Below are positions 11,251 to 20,300 of a stretch of DNA of 60,333 nt, one piece after another. Origin of the DNA: Magnetospirillum sulfuroxidans. GTDB lineage: Bacteria > Pseudomonadota > Alphaproteobacteria > Rhodospirillales > Magnetospirillaceae. The translations under genes and the position numbers were made by a program. The stretch spans positions 1-60,333 of the forward strand of contig NZ_JAGTUF010000019.1 of the NCBI RefSeq assembly GCF_018224925.1, in the 5' to 3' direction. Under the pieces are notes generated by a model. It had not been told where the DNA came from. It made no database searches and worked only from the letters and a program-made list of their open reading frames with translations. Within the stretch, counting starts at the first letter, position 1; every line of letters begins with the position of its first letter.

Positions 11251-11255
11251 ACGCC

Positions 11256-12041
11256 TCACTTGAGCTGGTTGATGGTGGACATCATTTCATCCGAGGTCTG
11301 AATGACCTTCGAATTCATTTCATAGGCGCGCTGGGCGCTGATCAGGTTGGTGACTTCGGCCACCACGTTGACGTTCGAGGTTTCCAGATACCCCTGCAAC
11401 AGCGTGCCATAGCCGGGCGAACCGGGATTGCCGGTCAGCACGCCGCCCGAAGCCGGGGTTTCCATGAACAAATTGTCGCCACGGGCTTCCAGACCGGCTT
11501 CGTTGGCGAAATTGGCCAATTGCAGCTGGCCGACGATGCTTTGGTCGATGGAGCCGTCGGTCTTGACCATCACCTGACCCGAAGCGTTGATGGACACGCC
11601 CACCGCGTTGGACGGCACGGTGATGCCGGGTAGAACGGTATAGCCTTCGTGGGTGACGATCTGGCCTTGGTCGGACAATTGGAACGAACCGTCACGGGTA
11701 TAGGCGGTCTCGCCCGAGGGCAACTGGATGCGGAAATAGCCCTTGCCCTGGACGGCCACGTCCAAGGTGTTGTCGGTGGATTGCACCGATCCCTGCTCGG
11801 TGATGCGATACACCGCCGTGGTCTTCACGCCCAGGCCCAATTGCACGCCGGTCGGCACGATGGTGCCGGCATCGGACGACGCGGCGCCGACGCGGCGCAG
11901 GTTCTGGTACAAAAGATCGCTGAATTCCGGCCGCCGCTTGGTATAGGCGGTGGTGTTCATGTTGGCGATGTTGTTCGAAATGACTTCGACGTTGGTCTGT
12001 TGGGCCAGCATGCCCGTGGCGGCGATATTGAGCGAACGCAT
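11256..12041 (-). CDS. flgG: flagellar distal rod protein FlgG
   Basis: A 261-residue rod protein, the normal length. The N-terminal SLNIAATGMLAQQTNVEVISNNIANMNT and the C-terminal EVTNLISAQRAYEMNSKVI are the D0 helices of the flagellar rod/hook family. The central TRDGSFQLSDQGQIVTHEGY segment is typical of FlgG. A GAGGAGTAAGAGAG purine-rich Shine-Dalgarno precedes the ATG. It follows flgF by 23 bp and overlaps the GTG version of flgA. Confidence 0.97.
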   Translation of the reverse strand: MRSLNIAATGMLAQQTNVEVISNNIANMNTTAYTKRRPEFSDLLYQNLRRVGAASSDAGTIVPTGVQLGLGVKTTAVYRITEQGSVQSTDNTLDVAVQGKGYFRIQLPSGETAYTRDGSFQLSDQGQIVTHEGYTVLPGITVPSNAVGVSINASGQVMVKTDGSIDQSIVGQLQLANFANEAGLEARGDNLFMETPASGGVLTGNPGSPGYGTLLQGYLETSNVNVVAEVTNLISAQRAYEMNSKVIQTSDEMMSTINQLK

Positions 12042-12064
12042 CTCTCTTACTCCTCAAACGGGCA

Positions 12065-12799
12065 TTAATTACGGGAAACGAAGACGTCCATCGCCTTCAT
12101 CTGCCGTTCGTGTTCTTTTTCCAACATGTTCTGCAACGATTGATACTGGCGCAGAACCTCGGTCATCTTGGTGATTTCAAGCACCGGCTGAACGTTGGAC
12201 TCCTCCATCATCCCCTGGATGATGCTGGGTCGGGCGACGACTTCCGGGTCTTGGGTGGTCTCGTACAGGCTGTCACCGATCTTGCGCATGTCTTGATCAT
12301 TGGCGAAGCGCACCACCTTGAGCTTGGCGACGATGCCGTTCTCGGTCGAGACCGAACCGTCGGGGGTAATGGTGATATTGGCCTCGTTCGGGGCCAAAAT
12401 GATCGGGTTGTCGCCGGAATCCATCACCGCCTGGCCCTGGGAATTGACCAGCATGCCGCCTTCGTCGAGACGGAAATGGCCGTTGCGGGTGTAGCGCATG
12501 CCGGCTTCGGTCTCGATCTGGAAGAAACCGTCATTGTGCAAGGACAGGTCCAGCGGATTGTCGGTCTTGGTGAAGGCGCCTTCGCGGGTATCGCGCAGCA
12601 AGCCAACGTCTTGGACATAGGACAACTTGGTGCCTTTGGCCCGATCGCTGGAACGGGTGTCCATCAGGTATTCGCGAAACATCATCTGCTCGCTTTTGTA
12701 CGCCGGCGTATTGGCATTGGCCATGTTGCCGGCGATGACGTCGAGCTGACGCCACAGGGCGTTCTGACGTGATAGCGCGATGTATGATGTGTTTTCCAT
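12065..12799 (-). CDS. flgF: flagellar proximal rod protein FlgF
   Basis: A 244-residue rod protein related to FlgG, with the N-terminal MENTSYIALSRQNALWRQLD and NMANANTPAYKSEQ of the rod family, a TRNGHFRLDEGGMLVNSQG core and a C-terminal coiled segment (EITKMTEVLRQYQSLQNML). I start at 12799; the open frame to 12985 encodes unrelated basic/proline sequence. It is the first gene of the leftward flagellar operon and is divergent from fliL. Confidence 0.95.
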   Translation of the reverse strand: MENTSYIALSRQNALWRQLDVIAGNMANANTPAYKSEQMMFREYLMDTRSSDRAKGTKLSYVQDVGLLRDTREGAFTKTDNPLDLSLHNDGFFQIETEAGMRYTRNGHFRLDEGGMLVNSQGQAVMDSGDNPIILAPNEANITITPDGSVSTENGIVAKLKVVRFANDQDMRKIGDSLYETTQDPEVVARPSIIQGMMEESNVQPVLEITKMTEVLRQYQSLQNMLEKEHERQMKAMDVFVSRN

Positions 12800-13080
12800 G
12801 ATCGAATACCTGTCGAGAAAACGTTCGGCAATCCATCTTGCACAGCCCATGCCAACTGCGGATATCGGCGGATTTCCGCCATTCTTGTTTTTTCTCGCCG
12901 GTTCACGGGCAGCCCCTGCCGGGCAGATATTGCCGCTTGGCCCGGCTCTGGCTATGGTCCGGGGTGCGGCTGGGCCTGGGGGCAACGTTCTGTTAACCCC
13001 GCAAGGCGTAGTTTAGAGGTCCGGGTGTGCGGCCGACCGCGAACGCATGCGTGGACACATTTACCGTCAGGCGGGGAAAA
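12800..13080. promoter_or_regulatory. divergent flgF / fliL control region (281 bp)
   Basis: This gene-free stretch must hold promoters for the leftward flgFGAH and rightward fliL operons. I see a small hairpin ggcgga-tt-tccgcc at 12867-12880 followed by attcttgtttttt, and TTAA at about 12994. I found no convincing sigma-54, sigma-28 or paired TTAA-N7-TTAA site. Confidence 0.5.
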
Positions 13081-13629
13081 ATGGCCGAAGACCTGGAAGA
13101 AGATTTCGACGAAGGCGAAGGTCTAGAGGACCTGCCGCCATCGGGATCGAAAAAGTCTCCCATCAAAAAAATTCTGCTGATCGTGCTGCCCATCTTGCTG
13201 CTGCTGGGTGCGGGCGCCGGTCTGTTCTTCTCGGGCGTGCTCGACGGCCTGATGGGCAAGGGCGAACACAAAGAGGAAGCCGCGCACGAAGCGCCAAGGG
13301 CCGACGGCCCCAAGACGGTGGGACCGGCGGTGTTCTACAACTTGCCGGAAATGCTGGTGAACCTGCAAAGCAATGGTCGCAAGCAGTCATTTCTGAAGAT
13401 TTTGGTGGCGCTTGAGCTGGAAAGTCCGCTGGATGAACCCAAGGTGGTGCAGGTTCTGCCGCGCATCGTCGATGCGTTCCAGGTCTACCTGCGCGAATTG
13501 CGGGTCGAGGATCTGCAAGGCGCCGCCGGCATGCACCTTCTGCGCGAGGAATTGCTGACCCGGGTACAAGCGGCGGTCAAGCCGGTCAAGGTCAATGATG
13601 TGTTGTTCCGCGAGATGCTGGTCCAATAG
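13081..13629 (+). CDS. fliL: flagellar basal body-associated protein FliL
   Basis: A 182-residue inner-membrane protein with a very acidic cytoplasmic N-terminus (residues 1-18), a lysine patch, one membrane helix (about 31-50) and a periplasmic stomatin-like FliL domain (VFYNLPEMLVNLQSNG, then the C-terminal VNDVLFREMLVQ). FliL rings associate with the stator. I start at 13081, preceded by GGGGAA; the earlier frame start at 13027 encodes non-family sequence. It begins the fliL-fliM-DUF6468-motE operon. Confidence 0.94.
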   Translation: MAEDLEEDFDEGEGLEDLPPSGSKKSPIKKILLIVLPILLLLGAGAGLFFSGVLDGLMGKGEHKEEAAHEAPRADGPKTVGPAVFYNLPEMLVNLQSNGRKQSFLKILVALELESPLDEPKVVQVLPRIVDAFQVYLRELRVEDLQGAAGMHLLREELLTRVQAAVKPVKVNDVLFREMLVQ

Positions 13630-13638
13630 GCGAACCAC

Positions 13639-14799
13639 ATGGCGATGGATGAAGACGGCGGCGAAAACCGCACGACGGACGACGAAGAAGCCCTGATGAA
13701 GGAATGGGCTGCCATGGCCGGTGACGACACCGGCGATGGCGGCGGCGAGGGCGGAGGCGAGTCCGATGCCATGGCGGCCGAATGGGAAGCCATGCTGGGC
13801 GGCGACGACGACGGCGGCGGCGGCGGCGACGACACCCCCAAGGATTCCACCCGCGTCCTCAATCAGGACGAAATCGATTCGCTGCTGGGCTTCGACGACG
13901 ACCAGGGGCACGGCGACGACAAGTCGGGTATCCAGGCGATCCTCAATTCCGCCCTGGTGTCCTACGAACGCCTTCCCATGCTGGAGGTGGTGTTCGACCG
14001 TCTGGTCCGCATGATGTCGACCTCCATGCGTAACTTCACCTCGGACAACGTGGAAGTTTCGCTCGACAACATCTTGAGCTTGCGCTTCGGCGATTACCTG
14101 AACTCGATCCCGCTGCCGGCCATGCTGGCGGTGTTCAAGGCCGAGGAATGGGACAATTACGGCCTGCTGACCGTCGATTCATCCTTGATCTATTCCATCG
14201 TCGATGTGTTGCTGGGCGGACGGCGCGGCACCGCGGCCATGCGGATCGAAGGTCGCCCCTATACCACCATCGAACGCAATCTGGTCGAACGCATGGTCCA
14301 TGTGGTGCTGTCCGATCTTTCGGCCGCCTTTGACCCGCTGTCGCCGGTGACCTTCCGTTTCGACCGCCTGGAAACCAACCCGCGTTTCGCCACCATCTCG
14401 CGTCCCAGCAACGCCGCCATCGTCGCCAAGCTGCGCATCGACATGGAAGATCGCGGCGGCCGCCTGGAATTGCTGCTGCCCTACGCCACCTTGGAACCTG
14501 TCCGCGAGCTGTTGCTCCAGATGTTCATGGGTGAAAAATTCGGCCGTGACTCGATTTGGGAAACCCACTTGGCGGAAGAATTGTGGCTGACCGAAGTACA
14601 AATGGAAGCGGTGCTGGACGAGCAGGTCATGGGACTGCGGGAAGTCCTGGCCTGGAAGGTCGGCTCGAAGATCATGCTCAATGCTCAACCCAATTCGCCC
14701 ATCGACCTGCGTTGCGGCGACGTTTCCATGTTTCGGGGGCGCATGGGCCGCAAGGGTCAACATATCGCCATCCGCGTCGACGACAAGCTTAAGGGTTAG
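13639..14799 (+). CDS. fliM: flagellar motor switch protein FliM with long acidic N-terminus
   Basis: A 386-residue C-ring switch protein. The CheY-binding and middle domain signatures are clear: LNQDEIDSLLGF at 75-85, the CheC-like core with LRFGDYLNSIPLPAMLAVF, and a FliN-like C-terminal domain ending GQHIAIRVDDKLKG. In E. coli the EIDxLL peptide is at the very N-terminus; here it is preceded by about 70 residues rich in Asp and Gly. That extension contains two related copies of an amphipathic motif, ALMKEWAAMAGDD at about 18-30 and AMAAEWEAMLGGDD at about 44-57. It starts 9 bp after fliL. Confidence 0.96.
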   Translation: MAMDEDGGENRTTDDEEALMKEWAAMAGDDTGDGGGEGGGESDAMAAEWEAMLGGDDDGGGGGDDTPKDSTRVLNQDEIDSLLGFDDDQGHGDDKSGIQAILNSALVSYERLPMLEVVFDRLVRMMSTSMRNFTSDNVEVSLDNILSLRFGDYLNSIPLPAMLAVFKAEEWDNYGLLTVDSSLIYSIVDVLLGGRRGTAAMRIEGRPYTTIERNLVERMVHVVLSDLSAAFDPLSPVTFRFDRLETNPRFATISRPSNAAIVAKLRIDMEDRGGRLELLLPYATLEPVRELLLQMFMGEKFGRDSIWETHLAEELWLTEVQMEAVLDEQVMGLREVLAWKVGSKIMLNAQPNSPIDLRCGDVSMFRGRMGRKGQHIAIRVDDKLKG

Positions 14800-14803
14800 G
14801 GCC

Positions 14804-15352
14804 ATGCTGGATTGGAAGATCATTCTTGATCTGTTGGTCTCGGTCTTGCTGGTGGCCACCATCGGCTATGCGGTCATGCTGAACCAGCGGCTGACCCAGT
14901 TGCGCCGCAATCGCGACGACCTGGCCAAGATCATCGTCAGCTTCAACGAAGCCACCGTGCGGGCCGAATCCTCGATCCCGAAACTGCGCAAGGCCGCCGA
15001 CGATGCCGGCCAGTCGCTGCAAGACCGGGTGGAAAAGGCGCAAAGCCTGCGCGACGACCTCGCCTTCATGATCGAACGCGCCGACACCATGGCCAACCGC
15101 CTGGAAAACGCCGTCCGTTCAGCCCGGACCGAAGTCAAGGGCGGTCCGGCCCCGGCGCCGCCGCCGGCCCCGCGCGCTCAGACCGGTGGCGCGGCTTCGG
15201 CGACAAGCGGCCCGGCCTCGGGCGGGGGCTTCGGTCATTCCTCGGCCCGTGCGGCCACCATGGCCGCCGCCGCCGCCGCCAGTGAACAAGACGCCGACGA
15301 ACGCTCGGAAGCCGAGCGCGAATTGTTGCGCGCCCTGCAATCCATGAGGTGA
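14804..15352 (+). CDS. DUF6468 membrane protein of the flagellar operon
   Basis: A 182-residue protein with an N-terminal membrane helix (about 6-25), a long heptad-rich helical segment (LTQLRRNRDDLAKIIVSFNEATVRAE and onwards to about 100), an Ala/Pro/Gly-rich linker and an acidic helical end (EAERELLRALQSMR). This architecture and its place right after fliM match the DUF6468 family, which to my memory includes the Caulobacter flagellar-positioning protein PflI; I hold that link loosely. The start at 14804 lies 4 bp after fliM. Confidence 0.78.
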   Translation: MLDWKIILDLLVSVLLVATIGYAVMLNQRLTQLRRNRDDLAKIIVSFNEATVRAESSIPKLRKAADDAGQSLQDRVEKAQSLRDDLAFMIERADTMANRLENAVRSARTEVKGGPAPAPPPAPRAQTGGAASATSGPASGGGFGHSSARAATMAAAAAASEQDADERSEAERELLRALQSMR

Positions 15353-15358
15353 TCCATC

Positions 15359-16075
15359 ATGGCCCGCGCAGCCCCACAAAAACCACCCCGCACCCCCTTC
15401 ATCCGCCTGCTGCCCGTGCTGATCGCGGTGGCGGCGCTGATGCTGTCCGTCCGCGTCATCGACATCCGCAAAGGTTTCCTTGACCTGTCCAGCGTCCGCC
15501 TTGCCGGCGAGCTGCAGGCCCAACAGCCGCCGCCGGTGGCCGCCCCCCAGCCGACTGCGCCCAATGCCGCCACGCCCCCCGGCCCGGCTCCGGCCCAATC
15601 CCCCCGGCCCGAGCAACAGGCCTCGGTGCCGTCGGATACCGGCGCTTTCAGCCCGACGGAACTGGATGTGTTGCAGAAACTCCAGGAACGCCGGGGCACC
15701 TTGGACGCCCGTGAACGCGACATCGAACGGCGCGAATCGCTGCAAAAAGCAGCCGAGAACCAAATCGAACGCAAAATAACCGAAATGAAAACGCTGCAAA
15801 GCACCATCGAGGGTTTGCTGCGTCAGTATAATGATCAGGAAGATTCAAAAATGCGTTCCCTGGTCAAGATTTATGAAAACATGAAACCAAAGGATGCCGC
15901 GAAAATTTTCGAGCAGTTGGAAATGGCCATCATGCTCGAAGTGGTCGAGCGGATGAAAGAACAGAAAGTTGCGCCAATTCTGGCGGAAATGGATCCCACC
16001 AAGGCCAGAAACCTCACATCCGAGCTGGCGCAGCGTCGTCAAATGCCGGCGCCAAAACCGGCAAACGGTGGATAA
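15359..16075 (+). CDS. motE: MotE-like flagellar protein (MgtE-N-like domain)
   Basis: A 238-residue protein with an N-terminal membrane anchor (about 15-31), a proline-rich linker, a coiled coil (about 104-160) and a C-terminal MgtE intracellular-N-like domain (MKPKDAAKIFEQLEMAIMLEVVERM, then MDPTKARNLTSEL). This is the MotE layout; MotE is a periplasmic chaperone for the MotC motility protein in rhizobia. It is seven bp behind the DUF6468 gene and ends the operon. The name rests on architecture and context. Confidence 0.8.
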   Translation: MARAAPQKPPRTPFIRLLPVLIAVAALMLSVRVIDIRKGFLDLSSVRLAGELQAQQPPPVAAPQPTAPNAATPPGPAPAQSPRPEQQASVPSDTGAFSPTELDVLQKLQERRGTLDARERDIERRESLQKAAENQIERKITEMKTLQSTIEGLLRQYNDQEDSKMRSLVKIYENMKPKDAAKIFEQLEMAIMLEVVERMKEQKVAPILAEMDPTKARNLTSELAQRRQMPAPKPANGG

Positions 16076-16202
16076 GTGTTCGTTTATTGGTGAAACGGGT
16101 GAAAAATGCCTTGCGTGACCCCGCTTCCCTATCTTAACTAGGCAAACTCGCGCCGGCGGGTCTATTGGATTTGGCGGCTAGTGCTTCGAAGGAGCTTTTT
16201 GG

Positions 16203-16592
16203 ATGGCTGTCGACAAGAATATGAATGTGCTCATCGTCGACGATTACAAGACGATGCTGCGAATCATCCGCAACCTATTGAAGCAGCTTGGCTTCAACAA
16301 TGTGGACGAGGCCACCGATGGCTCCATGGCGCTTCAGATGCTGCGCGTGGGCAATTATGGCCTGATCATTTCTGACTGGAACATGGAACCGATGACCGGT
16401 TTGCAGTTGCTGCGTGAAGTGCGCGCCGACGCCAAGCTGAAATCCATCCCCTTCATCATGGTCACGGCCGAATCGAAGTCGGAAAACGTCATCGCCGCCA
16501 AGGAAGCCGGCGTTTCCAACTACATCGTCAAGCCGTTCAACGCCGAAACGCTGAAGACCAAGATGTCTTCCGTTCTCGGCGATTTCGCCTAA
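16203..16592 (+). CDS. cheY: chemotaxis response regulator CheY
   Basis: A 129-residue single receiver domain. The acidic pair is Asp13/Asp14, the phosphoacceptor Asp58 in ISDWNMEPMTG, the switch Thr88 in MVTAE and Lys110 in IVKPFN. The ISDWNMEP sequence is the CheY hallmark. An AAGGAGC Shine-Dalgarno lies about 8 nt before the ATG. It is followed 18 bp later by cheZ, giving a kinase-signal/phosphatase pair acting on FliM. Confidence 0.95.
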   Translation: MAVDKNMNVLIVDDYKTMLRIIRNLLKQLGFNNVDEATDGSMALQMLRVGNYGLIISDWNMEPMTGLQLLREVRADAKLKSIPFIMVTAESKSENVIAAKEAGVSNYIVKPFNAETLKTKMSSVLGDFA

Positions 16593-16610
16593 GCGGCTTA
16601 GGGGGGAACC

Positions 16611-17252
16611 ATGGCGGTGAAAGGCGTGGACCGCGACCTGGAATTGCGTCTCGACGCCATTCGCCGCGAACATGGGGATACCGTTGGCGTGGAAAAGATC
16701 GCCGAAGTGGTGCGGGCGATGCTCGACACCATGACCGGCGATATTGACGGCGGCGATCTTAAGCTGTTCCGCGAAGTGGAATCGCTGGCCGATTACATCC
16801 ATGCCGCCAAGGCCGAGATCGCGGCCTTGCGCCCCGGCGAAATCAAGAACGAATTCATCGCCTCGGCCACCGACGAGTTGGACGCCATTGTCGGCGCCAC
16901 CGAAGCGGCGACCAATGAGATCATGGATTCGGCGGAACATCTTGAATCCCTGGCGCCGATGATGGATGCCGAAGTGGCGGAACGGCTGACCGAGATCACC
17001 ACCCGGATCTTCGAGGCCTGCACCTTCCAAGACATCACCGGCCAGCGCATCACCAAGGTGGTGCGCATGCTCAAGGAAATCGAGACCCGCGTGGAAAGCT
17101 TGGTCAAGGCGTTCGGCGGCGAGATCGAAGCCAGCGCCCCCCGCCAGGAAAAAGCGCCGGTCACCGACGAAGATTTGTTGAACGGCCCGCAGCTTCCATC
17201 CGGCGCCGCAGATCAGGCCGAGATCGACAGGCTGCTGGCGAGCTTCGACTGA
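16611..17252 (+). CDS. cheZ: CheY-P phosphatase CheZ
   Basis: A 213-residue all-helical protein. The catalytic helix reads FQDITGQRITKV at about 139-150, with Asp141 and Gln145 matching the Asp/Gln pair that CheZ inserts into CheY-P. The C-terminus AEIDRLLASFD resembles the tethered CheY-binding peptide of CheZ and is preceded by a flexible linker. It accelerates CheY-P dephosphorylation. GGGGGAACC lies before the start. Many alphaproteobacteria use a phosphate-sink CheY instead, so its presence is informative. Confidence 0.92.
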   Translation: MAVKGVDRDLELRLDAIRREHGDTVGVEKIAEVVRAMLDTMTGDIDGGDLKLFREVESLADYIHAAKAEIAALRPGEIKNEFIASATDELDAIVGATEAATNEIMDSAEHLESLAPMMDAEVAERLTEITTRIFEACTFQDITGQRITKVVRMLKEIETRVESLVKAFGGEIEASAPRQEKAPVTDEDLLNGPQLPSGAADQAEIDRLLASFD

Positions 17253-17305
17253 CCTTCATGACGGCTTTCGGCCAAGCTGGAAAATGGGGGCGGGCAACGT
17301 TACCC

Positions 17306-20300
17306 ATGGCCGCTTCGGCCGCACGGATCGCCATGCTGTCGTTTTTACGTTCCTTCGCGCTGTTATTGCTGATGACCCTACTGCTGGGCGGCGGGTCCCT
17401 GTCCGCCTGGGCGCAGACCAGTCCGCGCGGGGCCGAACACGAAACCTTTGGCCGCATGGTGTTCGATTGGAACGGGCCGGTGCAATGGTCGGCCGACGTC
17501 AGCGCCGACAACAAGCTGGCCGTGCGCTTCGACAAGCCGCTGTCTGGCGATCCCAAGACATTGCTGAAAGCGCTGCCCAAATACCTTAAGACCGCCACCT
17601 TGGCCGCCGACCGCCGCAGCGTCAGCTTCGATCTCGCTCGACCGGTGCAGCTAAAGACCTTCCAGTTGGGCAACGCGACGGTCATCGACATGACGGACGC
17701 CAAGCCGGCAGAGACCAAGGCCGCCGAGACAAAAGCCGCCGAAACAAAAGCCACCGGGGCGGCGAAACCGTCCCTGCCGGTCACCGATTTGATGGTGCGC
17801 GGCGGCGAACACACCGGCTTTAACCGTCTGGTCTTCGATTGGCCGAAAACCGTCGGCTATACCGTCGCATCGACCGAAGGCAGCGCCACCATCGCCTTTG
17901 ACCGTCCGGCCAAGGTCAACACCACGGCTTTGGCCGCGGCGTTGCCTGCCGATGTTCGGGTCTCCGAGATCAAGCCCCAAGACAATGGCACCGCCATCGT
18001 CCTGGCCCTGCCGGCCGGCATGCGGCTGCGTCACTTCACCAGTGGCCCCAAGGTCGCCGTCGATCTGGTTCGCGCCGCCGGAACCGAACCGCCCGCCCGC
18101 AGCGATGGCGCGCCGCCGCCGCCGCTGGCCCCGGCCATGGGCACATCGGAACCCTTGCCGACGCCCGCCCCCGCCCCTGACTCCCCCTCCGCCCCCATCA
18201 AGGCGGAACCCCCGGCGCCAATGCCGTCCTCCCCGGCCGCACCGACACTCTCCCCGCCGCCACTGGTTCGGCCAGAACCCACCGCCGCCGAGCCGCCGCC
18301 GCCGCCGCCCAAACCGGTGGCCCTGGTCAGTCTGGGGGTGCCTTTCGATCAGCCGACCGGCGCCGCAATCTTCCGCCGCGCCGGCTGGCTGTGGCTCGTC
18401 TTCGACCGCAAAACCGAAGTCGATACCAAATTGCTGCGCCGGACCGGCGGCGACGTGGTCACCCAGGTGGAACAGGTTCCCGGCCTGAAAACCGGCACGG
18501 CCCTGCGCTTGCTGACCCGCACCGGCTATAATCCGTCGGTACGCAAGGAAGGCAGCTTGTGGGTGTTCGACATGGCCGAACAGCCGTTGACGCCCAAGGC
18601 CACCTTGCCGGTGAACCGGCAATTCGATTTCGAGGATCGCGGCCGCCTGTTGATCCCAGTGGCCGACGCCCCGGCAAAGCCCATCATCTTCCGCGATCCG
18701 GAAGTCGGTGATCAAATTCAGGTCATGCCGGTCCCGGCCATCGGCGCCGGCATCCGCGACCATCTGGTGATCCCTGGGGCTGAATTGCTGCCCACCGGTC
18801 AAGGCATCGCCTTGCTGCCGCTTGCCGATGGCGTCCGCCTTGACGCCGACCGCAATGGCGTCGAAGTCTCCATGCCCGGCGGTCTCTACCTGTCGCGCGA
18901 CCTGCCCGCGCCGGGCAGCGCCCCGGGCGCCGGATCCGAGGGCGAGGGCGCCCTGATTTCGCCCGGCGGTCCGGTGGACCTTAGCCGCTGGATGCGCGGC
19001 GGCACCGATAAATTCGTGCCGGAACATCAAAAATTGATGAACCGCATGGCCTATATCCGTCCCGAGGAAAAGAACGGCCAGCGTCTGGAAGTGGCGCGGC
19101 ATTATCTGGCCAACGGCATGGCGGCCGAAGCCTTGGGGGTTTTACGGCTGATCGCCCAGACCGATCCGACCATGGTCGACACCGCCAATTTCGCCGGCGT
19201 GCACGGCGTCGCCCAATACATGATGGGCCATTATCCCGAGGCCGAGCGCGACCTCTCCAACCCGGCCCTGGCCAAGGACCCGCAGGCGCAATTATGGCTG
19301 GCCGCCGCCCGGTCGAAACAATCGGACCAACCCTCCAAACAGGCTTTGCTGCTGCGTCTGGCGCCCGAGGACATGAAGGGGTTGCACGCCCGCCTGCGCA
19401 TGGCGCTGGGGACCGAGGCGGTGCGCTCGACCGCGGCGGCCGGCGATTCCAAGGGCGCCAACCGGATCATCGAGGCCATGGCCGGCCCCGGCCTGTCGCC
19501 GCGTGACCTCGGCACCATCAGCCACATGCAGGGCATCGCCGCCCAGGCGGGCAAGCAATGGGATCAAGCCATCGCCAAATACCAAGAAGCCGAGGATTCC
19601 CAAAGCCGCCCGGATCGGGCCTATGCCGCCCGCGCCCGCATCGAGTTGCAGCTCAAGCGCGGCCTGATTTCCACCGGCGAGGCCATCCATCAGTTGGAAA
19701 AATTGCGCTTTGCCTGGCGCGGCGAGGATTTCGAGTACCAATTACTCAAGCGTCTGGGGGAATTGCTGGTCACCGATGGCCGCTATGCCGAGGCGCTGCG
19801 GATGATGCGTTCGGTGGTCGGCAACTTCCCCGAACATCCCGATGTCGCCACCGTCCAGCAAGCCATGTCCGACACCTTCGAAAAATTGTTCCTGGGCGGA
19901 TTGGCCGACACTCTGTCCCCGGTCGCCGCCATCGGCCTGTATGACGAATTTCAGGACCTGACGCCGTCGGGAACCAAGGGCGACGAGATGATCCGCAAGC
20001 TGGCCGACCGGTTGGCCGCCGTCGATCTGCTGGACCGTTCGGCCGAATTGCTGCGCCATCAGGTGCGTTTCCGCCTCAGCGGGGTGGAAAAGGCCCGCGT
20101 CGGCGCCCGCCTTGCCTTCCTGCAATTGTCCGACCGCAAACCCGGCCCGGCGCTGGAAGCCCTTGACACCAGCGAGGTGCCCGACCAGCCGGCCGAACTT
20201 TACGACCAGCGCCGCTATATGCGAGTCCGCGCCCTCGCCGATCTTGGCCGCTCGGCCGAAGCCTTGGCCCTGATCCTCAACGACAATTCCGAACGGGCCA

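Noticed and set aside
12800-13080. Sigma-54 or CtrA sites for flagellar promoters.
   Set aside because: No TGGCAC-N5-TTGC and no TTAA-N7-TTAA pair could be found by eye.
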